Positions 25,132-33,070 of a stretch of DNA of 64,000 nt are shown in pieces (the stretch's first letter is position 1; each line of letters begins with the position of its first letter). Source of the stretch: Micromonospora sp. WMMD961 (lineage in GTDB: Bacteria; Actinomycetota; Actinomycetes; Mycobacteriales; Micromonosporaceae); NCBI RefSeq assembly GCF_029626145.1, contig NZ_JARUBJ010000002.1, positions 2,820,501 through 2,884,500 on the forward strand. Reading direction: 5' to 3'. Below the pieces are notes generated by a model. That model made no database searches, had not been told where the DNA came from, and saw nothing but the letters and a program-made list of their open reading frames with translations. A program made the translations under genes and the position numbers.

Positions 25132-25153
25132 CCCGCAGTCGCGAACGAAAGGC
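25132..25153 (+). repeat. Spacer repeat, copy 1 (argJ-argB gap)
   Basis: A 22-bp unit beginning CCCGCAGTCGCGAACGAAA and ending GGC; the same unit with one change recurs at 30097-30118 between argG and argH. A CGCAGCGA run lies just upstream in both copies. In both gaps the unit ends a few bases before the next start codon, so it forms the translation-initiation region of argB. Confidence 0.7.
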
Positions 25154-25160
25154 CGGCGCG

Positions 25161-26066
25161 ATGAGCCTCAGCACTGATCTCGCCCGGGCCCAGGTCAAGG
25201 CGGAGACGCTGATCGAGGCGTTGCCCTGGTTGGCGCGTTTCTCCGGTTCCACGGTCGTGGTCAAGTACGGCGGCAACGCGATGACCGATCCCGAGTTGCA
25301 GCGGGCGTTCGCGGCCGACATGGTCTTTCTGCGCTACGCCGGTCTGAAGCCCGTGGTGGTGCACGGCGGGGGTCCGCAGATCTCCGCCATGCTGGGTCGG
25401 CTCGGCATCGCCAGTGAGTTCCGGGGTGGCCTGCGGGTGACGACCGCCGAGGCGATGGACGTGGTCCGGATGGTGCTGGTCGGGCAGGTGGGCCGCGAAC
25501 TGGTCGGTCTGATCAACTCGCACGGCCCGTACGCCGTCGGTCTCTCCGGCGAGGACGCCCGGTTGTTCACCGCGGTGCGCCGCCCGGCGTACGTGGACGG
25601 GTTGCCGGTCGACGTGGGTCAGGTCGGGGACGTCGAGTCGGTCGACGTGTCCGCGGTGACCGACCTCATCGAGGCCGGCCGGATCCCGGTGATCTCCACG
25701 GTGGCGCCGGACGCGGACGGGGTGCTGCACAACCTCAACGCGGACACCGCCGCGGCCGCGCTGGCGATCGCGTTGCAGGCCCGCAAGCTGGTCGTGCTCA
25801 CCGACGTCGCCGGCCTGTACGCGGACTGGCCGGACACCACCAGCCTGGTCTCCGAGATCGCCGCGGACGACCTGGCCAAGCTGCTGCCCAGCCTGGAGTC
25901 GGGCATGGTGCCGAAGATGGAGGCCTGCCTGCGGGCGGTGCGTGGGGGAGTGCCCGCCGCGCACGTCGTCGACGGTCGGGTGGCGCACTCCACGTTGCTT
26001 GAGGTGTTCACCTCGGAAGGGTTCGGAACGATGGTGGTGCCGGGAGACGGGATGGTCGCGCCGTGA
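25161..26066 (+). CDS. argB: Acetylglutamate kinase
   Basis: Second step of arginine synthesis and usual feedback point. Motifs: VVVKYGGNAM (phosphate-binding Lys), VVVHGGGPQIS (acetylglutamate/ATP site), and GMVPKMEACLRAV near the C-terminus. The length of 301 residues and the N-terminal helix before the first strand (LARAQVKAETLIEALPWLARF) match the arginine-inhibited hexameric class; inhibition itself is inferred. ATG 25161 follows the spacer repeat; the argD GTG overlaps its stop. Confidence 0.96.
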   Translation: MSLSTDLARAQVKAETLIEALPWLARFSGSTVVVKYGGNAMTDPELQRAFAADMVFLRYAGLKPVVVHGGGPQISAMLGRLGIASEFRGGLRVTTAEAMDVVRMVLVGQVGRELVGLINSHGPYAVGLSGEDARLFTAVRRPAYVDGLPVDVGQVGDVESVDVSAVTDLIEAGRIPVISTVAPDADGVLHNLNADTAAAALAIALQARKLVVLTDVAGLYADWPDTTSLVSEIAADDLAKLLPSLESGMVPKMEACLRAVRGGVPAAHVVDGRVAHSTLLEVFTSEGFGTMVVPGDGMVAP

Positions 26067-27340
26067 GCACGTTGGGGCAGCGCTGGAAGCAGTCCATGAT
26101 GGACAACTACGGCACGCCGCCGCTGGCGCTGGTCTCCGGCGCCGGTGCCGTCGTGGTCGACGACGCCGGCCGGGAATATCTGGACCTGGTCGGTGGCATC
26201 GCGGTCAACGCCCTCGGTCACGCCCACCCGGCGGTGGTGGCGGCGGTGTCGAAGCAGGTGGCGACCCTCGGGCACGTGTCCAACCTCTACGTCGCCGAGC
26301 CGCCGGTCGCGCTGGCCGAGTTGCTGTTGGCGCTCGCCGGCCGACCTGGCCGGGTGTTCTTCGCCAACTCGGGCGCGGAGGCGAACGAGGCGGCGTTCAA
26401 ACTCTCCCGGCGCACCGGCCGCACCCACGTGGTGGCCACCCGGGGCGGCTTCCACGGTCGCACCATGGGGGCCCTCGCGTTGACCGGCCAGCCGGCCAAG
26501 GCCGACCCGTTCCGGCCGCTGCCCGGCGAGGTGACCCACGTCGACTACGGCGACGTGGCCGCCCTGGAGGAGGCCGTCTCCGACGCCACCGCCATGGTGA
26601 TCCTGGAGCCGATCCAGGGCGAGAACGGTGTGGTCGTCCCGCCGGCCGGCTATCTCGCCGCGGCACGGCGGATCACCGCCCGGCACGGGGCGTTGCTGGT
26701 CCTCGACGAGGTGCAGACCGGCATCGGTCGTACCGGGCACTGGTTCGCGCACCAGGCCGAGGGTGTGGAGCCGGACGTCGTCACCCTGGCCAAGGGTCTG
26801 GGCGGCGGGTTGCCCATCGGCGCCACGCTGGCCTTCGGCCCGGCCGCCGACCTGCTCACCCCCGGCTCGCACGGCACCACTTTCGGCGGCAACCCGGTCA
26901 GCTGCGCGGCGGCGCTCGCCGTGGTGGCGACCATCGCCAACGAAGGGCTGCTGGACAACGTCAAGCGGGTCGGTGAGCGGCTGCGCCGGGGCATCGAGGC
27001 GCTGGACCACCCACTGGTCGCCGGCGTACGCGGCACCGGGTTGCTGCTCGGCGTGGCGCTCACCGCGCCGGTGGCGTCGGTGCTCGCCGACGCTCTGCGG
27101 GAGGCCGGTTTCCTGGTGAACGCGGTGCAGCCGGGAGTGCTCCGGCTGGCCCCGCCACTGATTCTCACCGCAGCCCAGGCGGACGCCTTCGTCGCCGCAC
27201 TGCCCGCCGCCCTGGACGCGACCACCCCGGCCGCCGCCGGAACCGACACAGATCTTGGAGGGAAAGCGCCCCTCCAGGGGCCGAAATCTTCCAAGATCTC
27301 GACGCCGACCACCACCACCACGACGGGGACGACCGTATGA
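26063..27340 (+). CDS. argD: Acetylornithine aminotransferase with repeat-encoded tail
   Basis: PLP-dependent class III transaminase. Key features: FANSGAEANEAAFKL, FHGRTMGALALTGQ, the PLP-facing Asp in LVLDEVQTGIGRTG, and the Schiff-base Lys in VTLAKGLGGGLPIGA. The catalytic part ends near residue 390 (ALPAALDATTP). The last ~35 residues (TDTDLGGKAPLQGPKSSKIS plus a Pro-Thr run) are low complexity and are encoded largely by a 50-bp palindrome at 27250-27299. The tail is unlikely to matter for catalysis. GTG start in a GTGA overlap with argB; ATGA overlap with argF. Confidence 0.94.
   Translation: MSTLGQRWKQSMMDNYGTPPLALVSGAGAVVVDDAGREYLDLVGGIAVNALGHAHPAVVAAVSKQVATLGHVSNLYVAEPPVALAELLLALAGRPGRVFFANSGAEANEAAFKLSRRTGRTHVVATRGGFHGRTMGALALTGQPAKADPFRPLPGEVTHVDYGDVAALEEAVSDATAMVILEPIQGENGVVVPPAGYLAAARRITARHGALLVLDEVQTGIGRTGHWFAHQAEGVEPDVVTLAKGLGGGLPIGATLAFGPAADLLTPGSHGTTFGGNPVSCAAALAVVATIANEGLLDNVKRVGERLRRGIEALDHPLVAGVRGTGLLLGVALTAPVASVLADALREAGFLVNAVQPGVLRLAPPLILTAAQADAFVAALPAALDATTPAAAGTDTDLGGKAPLQGPKSSKISTPTTTTTTGTTV
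27250..27299 (+). repeat. Palindromic element inside the argD 3' end
   Basis: The outer 10-bp arms AGATCTTGGA (27250-27259) and TCCAAGATCT (27290-27299) are exact complements, and the inner 6-bp arms GCCCCT (27268-27273) and AGGGGC (27276-27281) close on a 2-nt loop. The element stays in frame and encodes part of the ArgD tail. It looks like an intergenic palindrome captured by the coding sequence. Confidence 0.7.
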
Positions 27341-28335
27341 CCCGGCACTTCCTGCGCGACGACGACCTCTCGCCCGCCGAGCAGTCCACGGTCCTCGACC
27401 TGGCGGCGCGGATGAAGGCGGACCGGTTCGGCCACCGGCCGCTGGTCGGCCCCCGCTCGGTGGCGGTGCTGTTCGACAAGCAGAGCCTGCGGACCAGGAT
27501 CTCGTTCGACGCCGGGATCGCCGAGTTGGGCGGGCACCCCCTCGTCGTGGACACGCAGGTCACCCACTTCGGCCGGGGCGAGTCCCTCTCCGACGCGGGG
27601 CGCGTGCTGTCGCGCTACGTCGCGGCCATCGTGCTGCGCACCCACGGCGACGACCGGATCGCCGAGGTGGCGGCGGGGGCCAGCGTGCCGGTGGTCAACG
27701 CGCTGACCGACGGTTTCCACCCGTGCCAACTGCTGGCCGACCTGCTCACCATCCGGGAGAGGTGTGGCGGCACGGCCGGTCGCACTCTGACGTACGTGGG
27801 GGACGGTGCGAACAACATGGCGCAGTCGTACCTGCTGGCCGGCGCGACGGCCGGGATGCACGTCCGGGTCGCCGGCCCGGTCGGGTTCGCGCCCGACCCG
27901 GCCGTGGTGGACCGGGCGGCCCGGATCGCCGCCGGGACCGGCGGATCGGTTCGGGTGTTGACCGACCCGACCCAGGCGGTACGCGACGCCGACGTGCTCG
28001 CCACCGACACCTGGACCTCGATGGGTCAGGAGTCCGACGGGCTGGACCGGATCACGCCCTTCCTCCCGTACCAGGTCAACAAGGAGCTGCTCGGTCAGGC
28101 CGCGCCGGACGCGATCGTGCTGCACTGCCTGCCGGCACACCGCGGCGAGGAGATCACCGACGAGGTGCTCGACGGCCCGCAGAGCGCGGTCTTCGACCAG
28201 GCAGAGAACCGGCTGCACGCCCAGAAGGCACTGCTGACGTTCCTGCTGGGAACCGCGACGGGGGACGCCGCGACTGGGGACACCACCACCGGTGACACCA
28301 CCGCCGGCGACACCACCGCAGGCGGACCCCGATGA
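27337..28335 (+). CDS. argF: Ornithine carbamoyltransferase
   Basis: Makes citrulline from ornithine and carbamoyl phosphate. The carbamoyl-phosphate loop reads SLRTRISF where STRTR is most common; Arg and the second Thr are kept. Other motifs: GRGESLSDAGRVLSRYV, DGFHPCQLLADL and the catalytic HCLPAHRGEE. The core ends near residue 306; the last ~25 residues are a Thr/Gly/Asp-rich tail encoded by four 15-bp repeats (28261-28320). Starts and ends in ATGA overlaps with argD and argR. Confidence 0.95.
   Translation: MTRHFLRDDDLSPAEQSTVLDLAARMKADRFGHRPLVGPRSVAVLFDKQSLRTRISFDAGIAELGGHPLVVDTQVTHFGRGESLSDAGRVLSRYVAAIVLRTHGDDRIAEVAAGASVPVVNALTDGFHPCQLLADLLTIRERCGGTAGRTLTYVGDGANNMAQSYLLAGATAGMHVRVAGPVGFAPDPAVVDRAARIAAGTGGSVRVLTDPTQAVRDADVLATDTWTSMGQESDGLDRITPFLPYQVNKELLGQAAPDAIVLHCLPAHRGEEITDEVLDGPQSAVFDQAENRLHAQKALLTFLLGTATGDAATGDTTTGDTTAGDTTAGGPR
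28261..28320 (+). repeat. Four tandem 15-bp repeats at the argF 3' end
   Basis: Units start at 28261, 28276, 28291 and 28306; the consensus is GGNGACACCACCNCC. They encode GDAAT, GDTTT, GDTTA and GDTTA. A 15-bp unit keeps the frame whatever the copy number, so the tail length can vary between strains without breaking the coupled argR start. Confidence 0.8.
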
Positions 28336-28847
28336 CCGCCCCGCTGACCCGCGCGGCCCGGCACGCCCGGATCGTGGAGCTGATCCGCGACAAGGCCATC
28401 CGGTCGCAGACCGAGCTGGCCGACCTGCTCGCCGCCGACGGTGTGGGCGTCACCCAGGCCACCCTCTCGCGGGACCTCGAAGAGCTGGGCGCGGTCAAGG
28501 TGCGCGGCGGCGACGGCCCGGCCGTCTACCTCATCCCCGAGGACGGCAAACGACCGCTGCGCGACGCCGAGGCCGCGCCGGCCCGGCTGATGCGGCTGCT
28601 GCACGAGCTGCTCAACGGCGTCGACTCCAGCGGCAACATCGCCGTGTTGCGTACCCCGCCGGGCGCAGCCCAGTACCTGGCCAGCGCGTTGGACCGGGCG
28701 GGCCTGCCCGAGATCGTCGGCACCATCGCCGGCGACGACACCATCCTCGTCGTGGCCCGCGAGGCCGTCGGTGGGGCCGCGCTCGGCGAAAAGCTCGCCG
28801 GCTGGGCCCGACGGGACGACAACGTCGAAGGGAACGCCACGTCATGA
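28332..28847 (+). CDS. argR: Arginine repressor ArgR
   Basis: A 171-residue ArgR/AhrC protein. The N-terminal winged helix (residues ~10-80) contains SQTELADLLAADGVGVTQAT and LSRDLEELGAVKVR. The C-terminal arginine-binding and oligomerization domain has GNIAVLRTPPGAAQYLASAL and the GDDT ligand motif (IAGDDTILVVAR). It is embedded between argF and argG with ATGA overlaps on both sides, so it is made in proportion to the enzymes it represses. The likely operator is the ARG-box pair before argC. Confidence 0.95.
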   Translation: MTAPLTRAARHARIVELIRDKAIRSQTELADLLAADGVGVTQATLSRDLEELGAVKVRGGDGPAVYLIPEDGKRPLRDAEAAPARLMRLLHELLNGVDSSGNIAVLRTPPGAAQYLASALDRAGLPEIVGTIAGDDTILVVAREAVGGAALGEKLAGWARRDDNVEGNATS

Positions 28848-30055
28848 GTGAACGGGTCGTCCTCGCGTACTCCGGAGGGCTGGACACGTCCGTCGCCATT
28901 CCGTACCTGGCCGAGCAGACCGGTGCCGAGGTGATCGCGGTCGCGGTCGACGTCGGTCAGGGCGGGGAGGACCTCGGCGCGATCCGGCAGCGTGCCCTGG
29001 ACTGTGGCGCCGTCGAGTCGGAGGTGGTCGACGCGCGGGACGAGTTCGCCGCCGGGTACTGCCTGCCGGCCATCCGGGCCAACGCCCTCTACATGGACCG
29101 CTACCCGCTGGTGTCGGCGCTGTCCCGGCCGTTGATCGTGAAGCACCTGGTGGCGGCGGCGCGGGCGCACGGCGGCACGATCGTGTCGCACGGCTGCACC
29201 GGCAAGGGCAACGACCAGGTCCGGTTCGAGGTGGGCCTGAACGCGCTCGCCCCCGACCTGAAGATCATCGCGCCGGCTCGGGACTTCGCGTGGAGCCGGG
29301 ACAAGGCGATCGCCTTCGCCGAGGAGCGAGGGCTGCCGATCGACGTGTCGGCGAGGTCGCCGTACTCCATCGACCAGAACCTCTGGGGTCGCGCGGTGGA
29401 GACCGGCTTCCTGGAGGACATCTGGAACGCCCCGGTCGAGGACCTCTACTCGTACACTGCCGATCCGGCGCAGGACCGCGACGCCGACGAGGTCGTGATC
29501 ACCTTCGACGCCGGCGTACCGGTGGCGGTCGACGGTGAGACGGTCACCCCGTACCAGGCGATCCTTGAGCTCAACCGGCGTGCCGGCGCCCACGGCGTCG
29601 GCCGGCTCGACATGGTCGAGGACCGCCTGGTGGGCATCAAGAGCCGTGAGGTGTACGAGGCGCCCGGCGCGATCGCGTTGATCACCGCCCACCAGGAGTT
29701 GGAGGCGGTGACAGTGGAGCGGGACCTGGCCCGCTTCAAGAAGAGCGTCGACCAACGGTGGGGCGAACTCGTCTACGACGGCCTGTGGTTCTCGCCGTTG
29801 AAGGACTCGTTGGACGCGTTCATCGACGACGCGCAACGACACGTCAGCGGCGAGGTCCGGATGACCCTGCACGGCGGCCGGGCCACTGTCACCGGCCGGC
29901 GCTCCGAGGCGAGCCTCTACGACTTTCAGATGGCCACCTACGACACCGGCGACACCTTCGACCAGTCCCTGGCCAAGGGTTTCGTGCAGCTGTGGGGGCT
30001 GCCGAGCCGGCTGGCCGCCGCCCGGGACGCCCGGCTGGGCGGTGGCGCGCAGTGA
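28844..30055 (+). CDS. argG: Argininosuccinate synthase
   Basis: Joins citrulline and aspartate using ATP. The PP-loop VLAYSGGLDTSVAIPYLAE is at residues 6-24. SHGCTGKGNDQVRFEVG and SPYSIDQNLWGRAVE are the family signatures. The length of 403 residues is normal. ATG 28844 overlaps the argR stop. A 73-bp spacer rich in GCGAGCGCAGCGAG-type motifs separates it from argH. Confidence 0.96.
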   Translation: MSERVVLAYSGGLDTSVAIPYLAEQTGAEVIAVAVDVGQGGEDLGAIRQRALDCGAVESEVVDARDEFAAGYCLPAIRANALYMDRYPLVSALSRPLIVKHLVAAARAHGGTIVSHGCTGKGNDQVRFEVGLNALAPDLKIIAPARDFAWSRDKAIAFAEERGLPIDVSARSPYSIDQNLWGRAVETGFLEDIWNAPVEDLYSYTADPAQDRDADEVVITFDAGVPVAVDGETVTPYQAILELNRRAGAHGVGRLDMVEDRLVGIKSREVYEAPGAIALITAHQELEAVTVERDLARFKKSVDQRWGELVYDGLWFSPLKDSLDAFIDDAQRHVSGEVRMTLHGGRATVTGRRSEASLYDFQMATYDTGDTFDQSLAKGFVQLWGLPSRLAAARDARLGGGAQ

Positions 30056-30096
30056 GACGTGCGAGCGCGAGCGCAGCGCGAGCGCAGCGAGTAGGC

Positions 30097-30118
30097 CCCG
30101 CAGTCGCGACCGAAAGGC
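30097..30118 (+). repeat. Spacer repeat, copy 2 (argG-argH gap)
   Basis: The same 22-bp unit as at 25132-25153 with one substitution (GCGACCG instead of GCGAACG). It is preceded by a GAGCGCGAGCGCAGCG-type run (30062-30090) and followed 10 nt later by the argH start. Two copies at equivalent positions in one operon suggest a mobile or functional spacer element. Confidence 0.7.
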
Positions 30119-30128
30119 AAGCAGAGCA

Positions 30129-31595
30129 ATGATGGGCGACGTGGACGACAAGAGCCTGACCGAGAACAGCGCCGCCACCAACCGGACGAGTCTGTGGGGT
30201 GGCCGGTTCGCCGGCGGTCCCGCCGAGGCGCTCGCCCGACTGTCGGTGAGCGTGCAGTTCGACTGGCGCCTGGCCCCGTACGACATCGCCGGCTCCCGGG
30301 CGCACGCCCGGGTCCTCGCCGGCGCCGGCCTGCTCGACCCGGAGGAGCTGGGTCGGATCCTGGCCGCGTTGGACGACCTGGAGGCCGCCTGCGCCTCCGG
30401 GGCGTTCCGCCCCACCATCGACGACGAGGACGTGCACACGGCGCTGGAGCGCGGTCTGCTGGAGCGCCTCGGCAGCCTCGGCGGCAAGCTGCGGGCCGGC
30501 CGGTCCCGCAACGACCAGGTCGCCACCGACCTGCGGCTGTACCTGCGTGACCACGCCCGGGGCGTGGCCAGCCGCCTCGTCGAGCTGGCCGAGGCGTTGG
30601 TCGAGCAGGCCGAGCGGCACATCGACACCGCCGCGCCCGGCATGACCCACCTCCAGCACGCCCAGCCGGTCACCTTCGGGCACTGGCTGCTCGCCCACGT
30701 GCAGCCGCTGTTGCGGGACCTGGAGCGGCTACGCGACTGGGACCACCGGGCGGCCGTCAGCCCGCTCGGCGCGGGTGCCCTCGCCGGTTCCGGGCTGCCC
30801 CTGGACCCGGTGGCCGTGGCCAAGGAGCTGGGCTTCCGTACGTCGTTCGCCAACTCCATGGACGCGGTCGCCGACCGGGACTTCGTCGCCGAGTTCCTCT
30901 TCACCACCGCCATGATCGGGGTGCACCTGTCCCGACTCGGCGAGGAGGTGGTGCTCTGGACGTCGCACGAGTTCGGCTGGGTGGAGCTGGACGACTCGTT
31001 CGCCACCGGTTCGTCGATCATGCCGCAGAAGAAGAACGCGGACATCGCCGAGCTGGCGCGCGGCAAGTCCGGGCGGCTGATCGGTGGCCTGGTCACCGTC
31101 CTCACCATGCTCAAGGGCCTGCCGATGACGTACGACCGGGACATGCAGGAGGACAAGGAGCCGGCCTTCGACGCGGTCGACACCCTGGAGCTGCTGCTGC
31201 CGGCCCTGGCGGGAATGATCTCCACGATGTCGGTCCGGGTGGACCGTCTCGTCGCCGCCGCCCCGGTCGGGTTCTCCCTGGCCACCGAGGTTGCCGACTG
31301 GCTGGTCCGGCGCAACGTGCCGTTCCGCGACGCGCACGAGATCACCGGCCGGTTGGTGGCGCTCTGCGCGGCCCGGGAATGCGAGCTGGAGGACGTCTCC
31401 GACGACGACCTGGCCGCGATCAGCGGGCACCTCGACCCGTCGGTGCGCGACGTGCTCTCGGTCCGCTCGGCCCTCGCGGCCCGCACCACCCCCGGCTCCA
31501 CCGGCCCCGGCCCGGTCGCCGACCAGCTCGCCGCCGCCGCCGACCGGTTGACCGGCTGGCGGGAGTGGGCCACCGAGTCGGTCGTTCCGCGCTGA
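30129..31595 (+). CDS. argH: Argininosuccinate lyase
   Basis: Last step of arginine synthesis: splits argininosuccinate to arginine and fumarate. The fumarase-superfamily signature GSSIMPQKKNADIAELARGK is at about residues 295-314, with the catalytic Ser in its flexible loop. Earlier conserved parts are SLWGGRFAGGPAEAL, GRSRNDQVATDLRLYLR and GMTHLQHAQPVTFGHWLLAH. The length is 488 residues. Start at ATG 30129 (a second ATG follows at once); AAAGG from the spacer repeat may serve as the RBS. Last gene of the operon. Confidence 0.95.
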   Translation: MMGDVDDKSLTENSAATNRTSLWGGRFAGGPAEALARLSVSVQFDWRLAPYDIAGSRAHARVLAGAGLLDPEELGRILAALDDLEAACASGAFRPTIDDEDVHTALERGLLERLGSLGGKLRAGRSRNDQVATDLRLYLRDHARGVASRLVELAEALVEQAERHIDTAAPGMTHLQHAQPVTFGHWLLAHVQPLLRDLERLRDWDHRAAVSPLGAGALAGSGLPLDPVAVAKELGFRTSFANSMDAVADRDFVAEFLFTTAMIGVHLSRLGEEVVLWTSHEFGWVELDDSFATGSSIMPQKKNADIAELARGKSGRLIGGLVTVLTMLKGLPMTYDRDMQEDKEPAFDAVDTLELLLPALAGMISTMSVRVDRLVAAAPVGFSLATEVADWLVRRNVPFRDAHEITGRLVALCAARECELEDVSDDDLAAISGHLDPSVRDVLSVRSALAARTTPGSTGPGPVADQLAAAADRLTGWREWATESVVPR

Positions 31596-31602
31596 CCCCG
31601 CT

Positions 31603-31631
31603 GCGGCGTCGGCGCGTTCCGCCGGCGCCGC
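31603..31631. terminator. Terminator-like hairpin after argH
   Basis: A 12-bp stem (31603-31614 with 31620-31631, one G-T pair) closes a 5-nt loop CGTTC, 8 bp after the argH stop and 7 bp before the stop of the convergent yjbR-like gene. It can end transcription in both directions. No T-tract, as is common in high-GC genomes. Confidence 0.5.
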
Positions 31632-31638
31632 GGCCGGT

Positions 31639-31992
31639 TCAGACCGTCGGGCGCTCCCGCTTCGGGAGCTTGGCAACCACCATCTCGTACGACCCGTCGA
31701 CCGCCTCGGTCAACTCCTCGGCGTCGATCCCGCCGTCCAGGCGCAGCGTGTTCCACCCGGAGCGGCCGATGTAGGCCATCACCCGGGCGTCGTGGGGGTG
31801 CCGGTGCAGCCACTCGTCGGCCATCTCCCGGGTCGGCCCGCACTTGACGCCGACCGTCGGCTCACCCGCACCGTTGCCGAGGAACGCGAAGATCCGGCTG
31901 CCGACCTTCACCACCTCGTCGCCCTCCCACGGCCGGTCCAGCCATGCCCCCGGCTTGGCCAGGCAGTACGCCAGCATCTCCGCGCGCTCCAT
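31639..31992 (-). CDS. MmcQ/YjbR family protein
   Basis: A 117-residue protein of the YjbR (DUF419) fold, which resembles a double-wing DNA-binding domain. Typical parts: AYCLAKPGAWLDRPWEGDEV, KVGSRIFAFLG, GVKCGP, and IGRSGWNTLRLDG near the C-terminus. ATG 31992 has GAGGAGG about 6 nt upstream on the minus strand. It stands alone and convergent to argH. No biochemical role is established for the family. The next 180 bp (31993-32172) hold nothing I can identify. Confidence 0.82.
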   Translation of the reverse strand: MERAEMLAYCLAKPGAWLDRPWEGDEVVKVGSRIFAFLGNGAGEPTVGVKCGPTREMADEWLHRHPHDARVMAYIGRSGWNTLRLDGGIDAEELTEAVDGSYEMVVAKLPKRERPTV

Positions 31993-32172
31993 GGGTGCCT
32001 CCTCGTCCTGCGCACAGTGTGCCCCCGCCCGACCGCCGCCGCAGGGGACCTGGCCGGCTGATCTCACCGTGGCGTCGGCGCATGCCGTCGGCGCCACGGC
32101 GGTTCAGGCCGTCGCTCCCGGACGAGCACCGGCCGCCCCGCCACCGCAGTGGGGCAGCGGGGCGGCGATCCG

Positions 32173-33030
32173 TCAGGTGGGCCAGTTCCTCACCGCCTGT
32201 CCGACCTCAGGGTCGATCTCGTCGAGCATCGCGAGAACGTCCGGTCGGGTCAGCTCCGGGCCCCGTGACACCTCACACAGGCGCTGGAAGGCTGCCGGCC
32301 CATGTCTGTCCCACAGCCGCCGGGCCACGATGATCAGTCCGAGTTGGAACCAGATGTAGTTGGCCACCCCGTCGAGCCCGTGGCCGTCTGCCGGCTCGCG
32401 GATGCGGGCAAGCTCGCGTATCGGCCACCGCATGGGTGTCGACCAGCAGGCCGTAGCCGCGTCGAGGATCGGCAGCATCTCCGTCTCGGCTTCCGAGAGG
32501 TAACCGACCATGCCGACGTTCGCGATCAACTCCCGGAGCCAGAGGTTGCCCGGGTCATGCCAGCCCGCGAAGTCGTGCGAGAGATGGCTCATCTCGTGGG
32601 CCACGAACAGGTCGTTCAGCGGGGCGAGATCGATCGGGTCGCCGAAGCGGGCATTCAACTGCCCCGTGGTCTGCTGCGGCAGCTCCGGGATGACGTTGTC
32701 CAGGAATGCGTCCCACATGGGAGGGAGCTCCTGGTTGATCACCATTCGGTCGCGGGACACGTGCACCACGCCGTAGATCGGGAAGATGGCGACCTTCGCC
32801 CAGTCCCGCGGACCGACCACGAAGAGCGGCGGTGTCGGCGGGGCGCCGACCGTCTCGGACAACCAGGAAGCCACCTGTTGGGCGCGCTGCGCGACGAGTA
32901 CACCCCGCTCGGCCCCGCCCGGACTGACATGGACGGGGAACGGGAATCCGCTGACCTCGTGCAGTCCGCTGAGGTCCGGAGCGGGCCGCTCAGGCCGCTG
33001 CGGCGGTGTCTCGCCGGCTTTCGTGCTCAT
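32173..33030 (-). CDS. Putative HExxH metallopeptidase of unknown family
   Basis: I do not recognise a named family. The 285-residue protein has no signal peptide or membrane segment, so it is probably cytoplasmic. It carries a zinc-peptidase core: HEMSH at residues 145-149 in NDLFVAHEMSHLSHDFAGW, and a likely third ligand Glu167 in RELIANVG, 17 residues after the second His, an arrangement of gluzincin type. The C-terminal part (TACWSTPMRWPIRELARIRE, NYIWFQLGLIIVARRLWDRH) is helical. It lies 40 bp downstream of the GNAT gene on the same strand, perhaps in one unit. Substrate unknown. Confidence 0.55.
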   Translation of the reverse strand: MSTKAGETPPQRPERPAPDLSGLHEVSGFPFPVHVSPGGAERGVLVAQRAQQVASWLSETVGAPPTPPLFVVGPRDWAKVAIFPIYGVVHVSRDRMVINQELPPMWDAFLDNVIPELPQQTTGQLNARFGDPIDLAPLNDLFVAHEMSHLSHDFAGWHDPGNLWLRELIANVGMVGYLSEAETEMLPILDAATACWSTPMRWPIRELARIREPADGHGLDGVANYIWFQLGLIIVARRLWDRHGPAAFQRLCEVSRGPELTRPDVLAMLDEIDPEVGQAVRNWPT

Positions 33031-33070
33031 GTCCTACCAATCGTCAGGGCGCTCGGGGTCGGTGGACGGC

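Noticed and set aside
28526..31843. A 1105-codon minus-strand frame opposite argR-argH
   Set aside because: Ser/Arg/Pro-rich shadow of argG and argH with no motif; not a gene.
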